DNA of 64,000 nucleotides from Turnera subulata (lineage: Eukaryota; Streptophyta; Magnoliopsida; Malpighiales; Passifloraceae). The stretch is from assembly GCA_028386065.3 (NCBI GenBank), contig JAKUCV010001342.1:1-64000 (forward strand). Reading direction: 5' to 3'. The position numbers and the translations under genes are program-made. The stretch's first letter is position 1, and every line of letters begins with the position of its first letter. Below the pieces are notes generated by a model, which worked only from the letters and a program-made list of their open reading frames with translations, was not told where the DNA came from and made no database searches. Shown piece by piece: positions 11,170 through 22,418 of the stretch.

Positions 11170-11181
11170 GATACTTCCTTG
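11170..11181 (+). pseudogene. DC1-A exon 2, 5' piece
   Basis: Follows a TTCAG acceptor at 11169 and encodes DTSL. It is cut by copia E2 at target site CCTTG (11177-11181). Confidence 0.7.
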
Positions 11182-11763
11182 TGTTGGTGAGTGGGTTCCT
11201 CCTCATTGTGGGGCCCACCACTAGCATTAATGGAGCACTAATTGTTATTAGTGGAGCACTAAGTGTTTTGCAGATTAGTCCCTGAAGTTCTTAGTTTCTA
11301 AAAATTGGTCCCTGACGAGATGCCTATAAATAGGCTTCTCATTTGCTCTTCAAATCATCCCACATATTCACAACAAGTGTGAATAAGAGAGTTAAAGAGA
11401 GAGTGTGTGAGATGGAAGAAAATTTGAGAAGAAAAATTCCCCTCTTAAATTAGGGAGTGACAAAATAGTGAGAAAAAATACCTTAGGGGTATTTTTGACA
11501 AACACTTGGGAAACACCTTGTGGGGCACTATTTTGGGTAGAACTCTAGGTTTGTTATACCCCTAAAATTTAGGGAAGTCTCTTTTGTAAGCCTACTATTT
11601 TATAGTGGAAGTTTTTCCGGTGGGATCGGGATTGTGGACGTAGCCCGGTATTTGGGTGAACCACGTTAAATACTGTGTGTCATTTATCTCATTTTGTCCT
11701 CCACTTGTTTATTTCCTTGTGAGGTGATATTATTTCCGCAAGATAGTGCCACCGGGCCCAACA
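11182..11763 (+). repeat. E2 5' LTR
   Basis: 582 bp, TGTTGG...CCCAACA. A TATA-like CTATAAATAGG lies near 11325. Confidence 0.9.
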
Positions 11764-12040
11764 ACTGGTAGCGAAGCAGAAGGTTCGTGCTTTGTCAATT
11801 GTAAGGTTGTGAATTAATACACTGTGCAAGTGAGTCCTGTCTAGAAGACTGGGTTTTAAGTGAACCTTTGTTCCTTCAGTCTTTCCTGGGGATTTATCTT
11901 GGAATGATAATTCTGTCTTAGGAGATCGGCTAGGCCATATTTCTTGGAAATTATCGAATCAGTTCAATTCACTACTTGTACGGGCACTATTCACCGCAAG
12001 GAGTTTCCCAGATCGAGGAGCTAGTCAGTCTTTGATCCAG

Positions 12041-15000
12041 ATGGAGGCGAAGATAAACAAGATGATTACTCTAGACGGCACTAATTAACACTTATGGAGA
12101 AACAAGATGAAGGATCTCCTATTCGTGACGAAGATTCATTTACCGGTGTTCAGTACGGTAAAACCTGAAGAAAAGTCAGACGAGGAGTGGGAGTTTGAAC
12201 ACATCCAAGTCTGCGGTTATATACGGCAATTTATTGAGAATAATGTTTACAACCACGTTTCTGGCATTGAGCATGCTAGAACACTGTGGGAAAAGCTCGA
12301 AGAATTATATGCCTCAAAGACAGGGAACAACAAGCTATTTTACTTGACGAAGCTGATGCAAGTAAAATACCACGAAGGCAAAATGGTTGCAGATCACCTT
12401 AATGAGATGCAAGGGATCGTGGACCAACTGTCTAGCATGGACATAAAATTCGACGATGAGGTGCTTGCTCTTATGGTCCTGGCGACTCTCCTAGATTCAT
12501 GGGAAATCTTGAAGGTTTCAATCACAAACTCTGCGCCTAACGGTGTCGTGAGTATGGCAACCGTCAAAAGTGGCATTCTGAATGAAGAGATGAGACGAAG
12601 AACACAAGGCTGGTCTTCTTCATAGTCAGAGGTCTTGGCTACAGTGACGAGGGGGAGAAGTCAGAACAAAGGTCAAAGTAGCAGAGACAAGAGCAGGGGT
12701 AAATCCAACAAGTTCGCCAATGTTGAGTGCCATCACTGCAAGAAGAAGGGCCACATCAAGAAATTTTGCCGACTCTTCAAGAAAGAGCAGAAGAAGAATA
12801 AAGGCAAAAATGTGAAGAAAGAAGAAAGCAGTGATGATGAAGCGAATTCTCTTGGAGAATTCAATGTTGTCTGTGATGATGATATCATCAACCTTACTAT
12901 CCAAGAGTCAAGCTGGGTAGTTGATAGTGGTGCTACTGTTCATGCTACACCACGGAGAGAACTCTTCTCATCTTACACATCCGGTAACTTTGGGTCTGTG
13001 AGAATGGGAAATGATAAATTCTCAATGGTCGTCGGCAAAGGAGATGTTTGCCTAGAGACTATGAACGGGATGAAGCTGCTTTTGAAGGATGTCAGGCATA
13101 TTCCAGATATGCTTCTGAATCTAATCTCTGTTGATAAGCTCGACGAGGAAGGTTTTTGTAATACCTTCTACAACGGTCAATGGATGCTCACCAAAGGCTC
13201 GTTAGTGGTGGCACGAGGTACAAAGGTGTCAAAGTTGTACGTGACCCAGGCAAAGGTTCCTCAGTATGATGTAAATGTTGTGGAGAACGACAACCAAGTT
13301 CAGCTGTGGCACAGACGCCTTGGACACATGGGTGAGAAGTCAATGGTGAAGCTGGTTAAGAAGAATGTTTTGTCAGGATTGAACCAAATCCAGCTGAAGA
13401 AGTGCAGTCACTGTCTAGCTGGTAAGCAAAATAGAGTTTCTTTCAAGAGCTTTCCTCCTTCCAGAAAGAAAGATGTGCTAGAACTGGTACACTCAGATCT
13501 GTATGGGCCTTTCAACAAGTCCCTTGGTGGTGCCCAGTATTTTGTGACCTTCATTGATGATCACTCACGGAAAACCTAGGCTTACACATTGAAATCTAAA
13601 GATCAAGTGTTATCAGTCTTCAAGCAGTTCCTATCTATGGTAGAAAGAGAGACAGGAAAGAAGCTGAAGTGCTTCCGGACAGATAATGGTGGTGAGTACA
13701 CAGGTCCATTTGATGTTTACTGCAAAGAGCATGGTATTCGACATCAGTTTACTCCACCCAAAACTCCACAGTTGAATGGCTTAGCTGAGAGGATGAACAA
13801 AACTTTGATTGAGAGAACCAGATGCTTACTCTCCCACTCGAAGTTACCACAAGTCTTTTGGGGTGAAGCACTACTTACAACGGCTTATGTGCTGAACCAT
13901 TCACCTTGTGTTCCTCTTTAGTATGAAGCTCCAGAGAAGGTATGGTCAGGAAGGGACATATCCTATGATCACTTATGAGTATTTGGGTGCAAAGCTCATG
14001 TCCACATTCCAAAGGATGAAAGAAGCAAACTAGATGCCAAGACAAGACAGTGTGTATTCACCGGTTATGGCCAAGACATGTTTGGCTATAGGCTTTATGA
14101 TCCAGTAGAGAAGAAGCTTATCAGGAGTCAAGATGTTGTCTTTATGGAGGATCAGACCATAGAAGACATTGACAAAGCAGAGAAGCCTAGTGATGATCAA
14201 GAGGAGTTTCAGTTACCTGCAATTGAGACGCCAAGACAAGTTGGAGATGATGTTCAGGATATTCATCCTGAAATTCCAGATGATCCTACTGAAAATGAGC
14301 CAGTAGATGCTATTGAGGATAATGGCAATGACGATGCAGCTCATGATGATACAGCTAGAGATGACCTTCCTCAGCCTTCAAGTAGCTCTCCATATCAAAC
14401 AAGGTCTGGCAGAGTTGTGCAACGCTCTACCAGATATTCTCCAAGTGATTATTTGTTGCTCACTGACGGGGGAGAACCAGAAAGCTATGATGAAGCTATT
14501 AATGATGAGCATAAGGAGAAGTGGATTCAAGCCATGCAAGAAGAGATGAAGTCCTTGCATGAGAACAAGACATTTGAGCTGGTGAAACTGCCTAAAGGCA
14601 AGAGAGCTTTGAAAAACAAGTGGGTGTTTAGGATTAAGCATGAAGAGCACAGTCTACTTCCCAGATTCAAAGCAAGATTGGTTGTCAAAGGTTTCAGTCA
14701 AAGGAAAGGGATAGACTTTGATGAAATGTTCTCACTAGTGGCAAAGAAGACCTCAATCCGCACGGTGCTGGGATTAGCTGCAAGTCTCAACTTGGAGGTT
14801 GAACAGATGGATGTTAAAACAGCCTTCCTACATGGTGATTTGGAAGAAGAGATATACATGGAGCAGCCAGAGGGTTTCCAGCGGAAAGGAAAAGAGGATT
14901 ACATTTGTAGATTGAGGAAGAACCTTTACGGCTTAAAACAAGCCCCAAGACAGTGGTACAAGAAGTTTGAGTCAGTGATGGGGCAACAGGGATACAAGAA

Positions 15001-16042
15001 GACTACTTCAGACCACTGTGTGTTCGTTTAGAAATTTTCTGACGATGACTTCATCATCCTATTGCTCTATGTGGATGATATGCTGATTGTTGGCCAGAAT
15101 ATCTCCAGAATCAACAGCTTTAAAGCACAACTAAGCAAGTTTTTTGCCATGAAAGACTTGGAGCCAGCAAAACAAATTCTCGGGATGAGAATTATTCGAG
15201 ATCAGCAATCCAAGAAGATATGATTGTCTCAGGAGAAGTACATTGAGAAAGTGCTTCAGAGGTTCAACATTGATAAGGCTAAAGTAGTCAGCTGTCCTCT
15301 TGCTAACTACTTTAGACTAAGTCCCGAGCAGAGTCCATCTACGGATGAGGAGAAGAGAGAAATAGAGCGGATTCCATATGCCTCAGCAGTGGGAAGCTTG
15401 ATGTATGCCATGGTATGTACCCGACCAGACATTGCTCATGCAGTCGAAGTGGTTAGCCGATACCTTTCGAATCCTGGTAAAGAGCATTGGAATGCTGTCA
15501 AGTGGATTCTCAGGTATCTTCGAGGAACTTCCAAAATGTATCTATGTTTTGGAGAAGACAAGCCAGTGCTGGTTGGATACACTGATGCAGATATGGCTGG
15601 TGATGTTAGTTCCAGAAAATCTACATCAGGATACCTGATTAATTTTTCAAGGGGAGCTGTGTCATGGCAATCAAGGCTACAGAAGTGTGCTGCTCTGTCA
15701 ACTACAGAAGCTGAGTTTATTGCAGCAACAGAAGCATGTAAGGAGTTGTTGTGGATGAAGAAGTTCTTAACTGAACTTGGTTTTTCGCAAGACACTTATC
15801 AGCTATTCTGTGATAGTCAAAGTGCTATCCATCTTGCGAAGAATGCCTCATTTCATTCCAGATCGAAACACATAGATGTGAGATACAACTGGATCAGGGA
15901 TGTGCTAGAGAAGAAGCAATTACAACGCGAGAAGATCCATACAGAAGAGAATAGATCTGACATGCTGACAAAGACACTTCCAAGAGGGAAGTTTGAATAC
16001 TGCCGTGAAGCTGCCGGACTGGTGGATCCCCCTAACATGTAG
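12041..16042 (+). pseudogene. E2 gag-pol (copia), single frame with seven stops
   Basis: From the ATG at 12041 to the TAG at 16040-16042 the whole polyprotein stays in one frame with no indel break, but stops interrupt it at 12086, 12623, 13577, 13919, 13976, 15029 and 15221 (first bases). Visible: gag (UBN2); zinc knuckle CHHCKKKGHIKKFC near 12730-12771; protease DSGATVHATP; WHRRLGHMG; integrase with HSDLYGPF, DNGGEY and the LNGLAERMNKT stretch; RT with KTAFLHGDL and YGLKQAPRQW; YVDDM near 15070; and RNase H through KHIDVRYNWIRD. The stops at 13577 and 15221 lie where relatives have Trp, consistent with G-to-A changes on the coding strand. Loss of function by point mutation only is typical of a young, silenced copy. 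Confidence 0.92.
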
Positions 16043-16058
16043 TCGGAAGGGGGAGAAT

Positions 16059-16652
16059 TGTTGGTGAGTGGGTTCCTCCTCATTGTGAGGCCCACCACTA
16101 GCATTAATGGAGCACTAATTGCTATTAGTGGAGCAGTTAGTGGAGCACTAAGTATTTTGCAGATTAGTCCCTGAAGTTCTTGGTTTCTGCAAATTGGTCC
16201 CTTACGAGAGGCCTATAAATAGGCTTCTGATTTGCTCTTCAAATCATCCCATACATTCACAACAAGTGTGAATAAGAGAGTGAAAGAGAGAGTGTGTGAG
16301 AGGGAAGAAAATTTGAGAAGAAAAATTCCCCTCTTAAATTAGGGAGTGACAAAATAGTGAGAAAAAATATCTTAGGGGTATTTTTGACAAACACTTGGGA
16401 AACACCTTGTGGGGCACTATTTTGGGTAGAACTCTAGGTTTGTTATACCCCTAAAATTTAGGGAAGTCTCTTTTGTAAGCCTACTATTTTATATTAGAAG
16501 TTTTTCCGGTGGGATCGGGATTGTGGACGTAGCCCGGTATTTGGGTGAACCACGTTAAATACTGCGTGTCATTTATCTCTTTTTGTCCTCCACTTGTTTA
16601 TTTCCTTGTGAGGTGATATTATTTCCGCAAGATAGTGCCACCGGGCCCAACA
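16059..16652 (+). repeat. E2 3' LTR
   Basis: 594 bp, nearly identical to the 5' copy, with a small extra segment (GAGCAGTTAGT) near 16131. Confidence 0.9.
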
Positions 16653-16753
16653 CCTTGGAATCTGGCATGCCAGTTAATGAACGTGAAAGCTATCCTGCTT
16701 TTATTGAGTTTAATGAAGAAAGGAGAATGCGCCAATGTAAACTGCAAGTTGAG
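16653..16753 (+). pseudogene. DC1-A exon 2, 3' piece
   Basis: After the target duplication the exon continues in frame (ESGMPVNERESYPAFIEFNEE...CKLQVE) and ends at a GT donor at 16754. It matches exon 2 of DC1-D (49689-49814). Confidence 0.8.
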
Positions 16754-17081
16754 GTACGATCCTTTCAGTATGGTTTCTCCTTTTGTCTCTAAATGGTTTT
16801 TTCAGTAATGAATATCCATCAAAATACGCAGAAGAGTATACACTCCTGATATATATATTCTGGTCTTGGGTTTTAAAATGTGTATATCATCTGATGAGAC
16901 TATTTATGGAGTAAAACTGTGCAACTTAATATAAACGGGAGCCTGTAGATTTGACAGGTCAGTAATCAAATTAGGGAATTGAAAGGGGTGAAGGAATTAA
17001 AAGAAAATATTCTTTTCTCCAAAATTAGAAATGTGAGAAAAAAATAGTAAGATTTTTAATTCCCTCATTGTATATATGCAG

Positions 17082-17432
17082 AATAAAGATTTCAACAATG
17101 ATCATGTCTTGACCTTCCACGAATGGGGGCACAACTCAATGGTTTTATGCAACATGCTATGGGTGCAACACATCCGTTAATGGAAGTTCATACTACATCT
17201 GTGAATTTTGTGGAATATATTTCCACAAGTTGTGCACTGAATTACCACTTTTGATAAGGCATCCTCTACACATCCGGCACCCACTTAGTATCTTACCTGC
17301 AAATGATAACGAGGGAATTTTATGTGACGGGTGTGGAAACTTTTCATATGATGGAGGCTACAAATGTAAAACATGCAAGTTTACGCTTGACCTTAACTGT
17401 GCTTCGTTAACTGTTGATCAGCTCTCAAATTT
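17082..17432 (+). pseudogene. DC1-A exon 3, 5' piece
   Basis: Follows an ATGCAG acceptor. It encodes the DHVLTFHE start, then modules CYGCNTSVNGSSYYICEFC / FHKLCTEL and HPLHIRHPLSIL / CDGCGNFSYDGGYKC. A GGGGG tract near 17125 carries one G more than DC1-D and shifts the frame. Cut at target site AATTT (17428-17432). Confidence 0.8.
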
Positions 17433-19172
17433 TGTTAGGATCTTCCTTCCAGGATCTAGTCCAAGGGCGATGACCCTTGAGAGGTTTATTCTGACCTCTT
17501 TTCTTGCCTATGTTTGCAACTCTAAGGGAGTTAGCTAACCTTGCAACTCTTCAAAGAGAGTAGGCTACCTTGAGTTCTCGTTAAGAGAGAGAGCTCAACC
17601 TCTAATAAGACTTTGTCTGAATTTGCTTGCTTTACTTTATTCCATAGAGTCCGTTCAATAGGACTTGGTGAATACAAAGATAGAAAGCTAGTTTAATGCT
17701 AAATAAACTCTTTTATGAGTATCTAACTAGTAAGGCAATTGGAAATCTTCAATAATAAAGAGAAGGATAACTAAATGCAGAAATAAAATTAGAATCATGA
17801 AGGAAATCAATTCTATCCTAAAATCTTGGGAATCACTTGTTTCTGCGTGAGAATTTTCTTCCTTCAATTACGTTTATAACATCACTCCCCTCCTGCAATT
17901 GGTGCTTGTCCTCAAGCACAAAATCAAGGTAATTGCGCTGGAAGTGAGCCAATGCCTGGATCCCACGAAGGGCGAGTAGGAGCAGCGGGTAGTTGGTGGT
18001 GGAGTTTGAGTTTGAGTTCGAAAGCCCGGGCAAGGTTCATAGCCTCATCCAAATCGACGGGATCTTTCATCTGGACATCATGGCGAATAGCATCAGCCAA
18101 ACTTGAAATAAAAAAGTCCACATGCTGATCATCATAGATGCTGGTACCCGCACGAGCAAGCTTGGCCTGAAATAGCTTTTGATACTGATCCATTGTCCCT
18201 GTTTGGCGCACCTGCATCAATTCACCATGAGGGCCACGACCCTTTGGTGGTCCAAACCGCAGGTTACAGTGCTGGCGAAAGGTAGCCCAAGGGAGGGAGC
18301 CCTTGGATTTCAATTGGGAGTACCAAAATTGGGCCTCCTCTAACATGTGAAATCCTGCCGACCCGAATTTTTCTGATTCAGGAGTACGCTGTTGATCAAA
18401 AAAATGCTCACACCTGTTCAACCAAGCTAAAGGATCAGAATTGTCATCATAAGTAGGAAATTCAAGTTTGGAAAACCTGGGAACAGTGCCAGAAAAAGCG
18501 GAATCTATGGAGGGACCAGCTGGATGGCGAGCGGAAGAAGTTGTGGAAGAATCAGCACCTGCAGTAGTCTTCAAACTCACTAGTTCATGCAATTGTTTTT
18601 GGATCTGATGCAGCACCTTCCCCATCGACTACACTTCAGAACTCAACTCTTTGTGAGATTGTTCCAGGGACTGAAAACGAGATTCCATATCATCACCCAT
18701 GACAGTTGACTCCGCTACCAAGTTGTTGGGATCTTCCTTCCAGGATCTAGTCCAAGGGCGATGACCCTTGAGAGGTTTATTCTGACCTCTTTTCTTGCCT
18801 ATGTTTGCAATTCTAAGGGAGTTAGCTAACCTTGCAACTCTTCAAAGGGAGTAGGCTACCTTGAGTTCTCGTTAAGAGAGAGAGCTCAACCTCTAATAAG
18901 ACTTTGTCTGAATTTGCTTGCTTTACTTTATTCCATAGAGTCCGTTTAATAGGACTTGGTGAATACAAAGATAGAAAGCTAGTTTAATGCTAAATAAACT
19001 CTTTTATGAGTATCTAACTAGTAAGGCAATTGGAAATCTTCGATAATAAAGAGAAGGATAACTAAATACAGAAATAAAATTAGAATCATGAAGGAAATCA
19101 ATTCTATCCTAAAATCTTGGGAATCACTTGTTTCTGCGTGAGAATTTTCTTCCTTCAATTACGTCTATAACA
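17433..19172 (-). mobile_element. TR-GAG-like non-autonomous LTR element
   Basis: A 1740-bp element in exon 3 of DC1-A with a perfect 5-bp duplication AATTT (17428-17432 and 19173-19177). Two 449-bp, nearly identical LTRs (17433-17881 and 18724-19172) enclose an 842-bp internal region. Read on the minus strand, a primer-binding-site-like TGGTAGCGGAGT follows the right-hand LTR and a purine tract (GGAGGGGAGTGA) precedes the left-hand one, so the element points opposite to the gene. It codes only for a gag. Gag-only miniature LTR elements have been described as TR-GAG. It would need an autonomous partner for reverse transcription and integration. Confidence 0.87.
17924..18625 (-). CDS. Gag-like protein of the TR-GAG element
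   Basis: 233 codons on the minus strand, the only coding region of the element. It begins with a coiled-coil-prone segment (MGKVLHQIQKQLHELVSL) and continues with the Ty3/Gypsy-type gag core: FPTYDDNSDPLAWLNRCEHFF, then FHMLEEAQFWYSQL, then a QYQKLFQAKLARAG segment, matching the retrotransposon-gag family pattern in which a capsid domain precedes the nucleocapsid. No zinc knuckle is present, so the nucleocapsid part is missing or was never included. The reading frame is intact, which with the near-identical LTRs suggests recent activity. A sense-strand role is unlikely. Confidence 0.8.
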   Translation of the reverse strand: MGKVLHQIQKQLHELVSLKTTAGADSSTTSSARHPAGPSIDSAFSGTVPRFSKLEFPTYDDNSDPLAWLNRCEHFFDQQRTPESEKFGSAGFHMLEEAQFWYSQLKSKGSLPWATFRQHCNLRFGPPKGRGPHGELMQVRQTGTMDQYQKLFQAKLARAGTSIYDDQHVDFFISSLADAIRHDVQMKDPVDLDEAMNLARAFELKLKLHHQLPAAPTRPSWDPGIGSLPAQLP

Positions 19173-19916
19173 AATTTGTATTACAGTAAGATCACAACTA
19201 CCCATCCTTTCCATTTTGAGGAATTAACATACATGTGTCTCCCAAAGCAATTAGAAGACTGCATTTGCCATGCATGTGAAATGCCAATCTTAGATACATC
19301 TTGTTATTGTTGTCTTCAATGTCGGGTGTTCTTCCATGAAAAGTGTCTTGAAATTCAACAACAGATACACCACCATCAATATCATCCCCAACATGTGCTT
19401 TCCACTAGAGATAATCTCAACCGTTCGGGACCTTTATGTAAGGCTTGCAAATTGAGAATTAAAGGTATCGGCTATGAATGTGGTCATTGTCAATTTAGCC
19501 TCCATATTAGATGTGCTGCTTATATAACTTCTACTCTCAAATCGAAATCCCATAAACACACCCTTTATAGCTTTGCTAAAAGTGTTCCAGAAGAATTTCC
19601 CTCAATTTTGTGTCGATATGGTCCAGCTTATGACAAAAGCACTTTCAAATGCGAAGTCTGCCATCAGCAATGTTATGGGTCATTTTATCGATGTTTGGAG
19701 TGTGATATGAATTTTCACCACAATTGTCTCTCTGTACCTTATAAAGTCAAGCACCATTGTCATATTGATCTTCTAACGCTTGCGGATTCCATGTGTGAAG
19801 AAGATTCTGGAGAATACATTTGTGACATTTGCACCGAAACCAGGAACCCAAATCATGGTCTTTATTGCTGCAAGGAGTGCATGGCTTTTGCTCATATTGG
19901 GTGTGTGCTCGAAGAG
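19173..19916 (+). pseudogene. DC1-A exon 3, 3' piece
   Basis: The DC1 frame resumes after the TR-GAG element and stays open to the GT donor at 19917. Modules: CHACEMPILDTSCYCCLQC / FHEKCL; CKACKLRIKGIGYECGHC / LHIRCA; CEVCHQQCYGSFYRCLEC / FHHNCL; and CDICTETRNPNHGLYCCKEC / HIGCVLEE. Confidence 0.85.
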
Positions 19917-20430
19917 GTAATATTTCATTTATTACAGCCTCTAGTTTGTAAATTTGTTTGCCTAGCCGTTACTTCATTTGTTAACATTATTTATTTAGTA
20001 TTACCTTTGTTTGCGATTGTTGGAGAGAGCATGTCCATAGGAATGAATGGTATTAAAAAAATGGTGAGCACTTTGGTGCTGCCCCTTGTTGGGTATGCTC
20101 AATTACATACCACACGTGGCGCGTTTCGACATGGACATTTTGCAGATTTAATCTTTTTTTGAAAATAAAAAATTGTTTTTAATAAATATATTTTATTTTT
20201 TATTAGATCCTTAAAGATTACAAATACTCCTTACACCCCTGATTACGGGTAACGACACTCTTTGTTAACTGAGATTAAAAACAAAATAACATAACAAAGG
20301 CTTCTCTTCCTCTCTTCCAAACTTTTTTCCCCAAATTAAACAAATTTCAAATCCCTAATTGTTGGTTCCTCTATCCCCAACTTCAATCTCCTCTCCTCTC
20401 CTCGTCATCGATCTCAATTATGGGATTTGA

Positions 20431-21053
20431 AATTTGTCTAATACTATACCCACGGTTTGGTTGCAAGTAAGCATGTGTGGATGTGGACTGGTAAAATCAG
20501 TAAATACTTTCAGTAATATCACCCATGTGCAACTTCTTATTCTTATACCTCTATTCTAGTTCTTCTTTGCTTTTAACTCTCGTTCATCTGTGCCTTTCTC
20601 ATAGTTTTTCCGTTGGCATTTGTTTGTCAGCTCCCCAAAGCCAGTATCAAATTCTTAAGAGACAAATGTTTCAATTTTGCATTTTTCAACTGTGTTGATC
20701 GAACATGCAAATTTTTTTCCGACAAAGCTGGTGGCGTGAAATGGAGTTATGGCTTCTTTTCTCAGGAGGCAGTCCTTTCTGCTATAGCCTTGTTTGACAT
20801 CAAGAACAGTTTCTGCTTTCCTGGTTAAGCTTGCACATGATACTTGCTCATTGTTGCCTAATTTAATGGGCCGATTCTTGGTTTTTATTCTTAAAAATCA
20901 GTAGTCAAATTACTTATAATTAACTTTACAAATTTTTTCTTTAGGTGTGTATTTTCTATTTTGTTATGCACGAAGAGAGGATCAAGGAAAGGTTTAAGCA
21001 GGTTTATTTCTTTTCTTTTACTTCATGTCTTTTCTTTTACTTCATGTCATGTG
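20431..21053. other. Internal sequence of MULE-1
   Basis: Non-TIR core of MULE-1, left of the nested copia E5. It holds a short open stretch at 20613-20828 (71 codons) that I do not recognise; it could be a captured host fragment or chance. Confidence 0.35.
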
Positions 21054-21058
21054 AAATA

Positions 21059-21586
21059 TGTTGAATAGTATTGGTTTTTTTTGTATCCCACATCGATGGG
21101 AAGTGTGGTAAAGGGGGTATGAAAATGCTATAAAAGAAACCCCTCTCCTTCCCTTTAGAGACATCCCAAAAATTAGAGTATAGTTGTATCCTAACAATTG
21201 TACTAAATACTCTTCTTCTCCTAGTAAAAAGAGCAGGCCCTTTTCTAGTGGTGCTCCGGAGACAGGCAAAATTGGCCGAACTCCTTTATCAATATTTGAG
21301 TGTGTTCTTTCTTTATTATTCTGCCTTTAATTTCTGCATTTGTTTATTTAGTATTCAACATTGGCTGGCTAAGTCGCCTTATCTCTTTCTTGGCTGGCAA
21401 AGCCGCCTTGTTTAATTTGTTGGCCGGCTAAGCCGCCTTTGGTGGGTATAGGTTGTGAATTATAACACTGTGCAAGTGAGTCCTGTCTAGGAGGCTGGAT
21501 TTTAAGTGAACCATTGTTCCTCCAGTCTTTCCTGAGGATTTATCTTGGAATGATAATTCTGTCTAAGGAGATAGGCTAGGCCATCT
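21059..21586 (+). repeat. E5 5' LTR, left part
   Basis: Matches 34661-35188. It contains a TATA-like GCTATAAAAG near 21128 and three direct ~30-bp-spaced repeats of the type TTGGCYGGCWAAGYCGCCTT starting at 21361, 21390 and 21420. It ends at CATCT, the target of E4. Confidence 0.85.
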
Positions 21587-21895
21587 TGTTGAAAATAATG
21601 TTTCGCTAATATCTCTTTATCCTACTCAGGTTTTGATAATGACAAATCAACCTTGTATTAATCTGATCATTATTATGGAGCAAAAAGAAATAATCAAGAG
21701 CAAAGGTCTTATGACATCAAGAGTTCAAGAATAGAAGTGACAAGATCAAGCAAGAAGAACAAGAAGAGTTAGGAACTCAATTTTGTACAAGGATAAACAT
21801 TCAATGTCTCTAAGTTATTGGCTCAAACAAAATCACTTTTGCTCATGCATTTATTAGATTTCAATTCAATCATACAAATGCCTTCCGAGCCTTGA

Positions 21896-22264
21896 ACATC
21901 GATGTCCAAATTTTGAACATCGATGTCCTGCTTTGAAACCATTCTGTCAAAGAAGTTTCTAAGTTTTGAACATCGATGTCCTATGTTAGAACATCGATGT
22001 CCTGTTGTATCTGGTTTCAAGATTGTTTTGGGAATGTCCAAAACATCGATGTTCGGATATGGAACATCGATGTTATTTCGTCTCGGGTCTTGGACAATGT
22101 CTTGTGGAACATCGATGTTCTTCTTGCCCACATCGATGTTCTAGTGACCGTTAGCCCAATAATTCATATTTACTGACCAGGACATCGATGTCCTTATGAC
22201 CGTTGGGCCAATAATGCATACTCAAAGGCTAGAACATCGATGTCCTGATTTGCAACATCGATGT
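21896..22264. promoter_or_regulatory. ACATCGATGT palindrome array, E4 5' LTR (U3)
   Basis: Eleven exact palindromes start at 21896, 21917, 21970, 21991, 22043, 22064, 22109, 22130, 22182, 22234 and 22255. Five pairs are exactly 21 bp apart; distances between groups are 53, 52, 45, 52 and 52. All lie upstream of the TATA box at 22363. Sireviruses are known for repeated palindromic motifs in this position; this sequence and strict spacing are what I see here. Confidence 0.9.
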
Positions 22265-22370
22265 TCAGCCGACATGAGCAGACATACTTTTTACCTTTCC
22301 ATGTTACCTTGCTTAAAGATGTTTTGAATTGAGTTTCCAACGGCTATACATGTTTTTAACCTTATAAATA
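22145..22370 (+). promoter_or_regulatory. E4 LTR core promoter with MSA-like motifs
   Basis: TATA box TATAAATA at 22363-22370. Upstream are TCCAACGGCTA (22336-22346) and TGACCGTTGGG (22197-22207), which fit the plant MSA motif YCYAACGGYYA (forward and reverse), plus the near match TGACCGTTAGC (22145-22155). MSA motifs are bound by MYB3R factors in G2/M genes. The 3' LTR has the same set (for example 30031-30041 with TATA at 30058). Confidence 0.5.
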
Positions 22371-22377
22371 AAGCATG

Positions 22378-22378
22378 N
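22378..22378. other. Assembly gap (single N)
   Basis: An ambiguous base where about 0.5 kb of expected LTR sequence is missing compared with the 3' LTR of E4. Confidence 0.9.
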
Positions 22379-22418
22379 AGGTCTCTTTGTTTAGGATTAA
22401 TCTCCTTGAGTAAAGATC

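Larger units (their letters stand above)
11182..16652 (+). mobile_element. Copia LTR retrotransposon E2 (Tnt1/Tork-like)
   Basis: A 5471-bp copia element in exon 2 of DC1-A. The ends are TGTTGGTGAG...GGGCCCAACA, with a perfect 5-bp duplication CCTTG (11177-11181 and 16653-16657). The LTRs are 11182-11763 and 16059-16652 and are very similar, so the insertion is fairly young. A primer-binding-site-like TGGTAGCGAAGC begins at 11766; a polypurine tract (GGAAGGGGGAGAAT) ends at 16058. The pol sequence is most like Tnt1-type copia (GHMGEKSM, LSTTEAEF). Confidence 0.93.
21587..22392 (+). repeat. E4 5' LTR, incomplete
   Basis: U3 is complete: it aligns with 29282-30085, including the TATA box TATAAATA (22363-22370). 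Shortly after the N at 22378 the alignment with the 3' LTR is lost. A real deletion or a collapsed assembly gap are both possible. Confidence 0.8.

Noticed and set aside
20613..20828. 71-codon open frame inside MULE-1
   Set aside because: Unrecognised and within a non-autonomous transposon; could be a captured fragment but evidence is insufficient.
21091..21098. CATCGATG in the E5 LTR (also 34692) as a further member of the palindrome array
   Set aside because: Single copy per LTR, in the different context TCCCACATCGATGGGA, with no partner at 21 bp.
21923..22144. Short open frames with repeated peptides NIDV, TSMF or EHRCP on both strands (also near 6000, 27258, 29618)
   Set aside because: They are the three reading frames of the palindrome ACATCGATGT, which reads the same on both strands. 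Nothing suggests translation.
21896..22264. CRISPR-like look of short palindromic repeats with regular spacing
   Set aside because: Repeat is only 10 bp, spacers are 11 and ~42 nt in alternation, and the context is a plant LTR.
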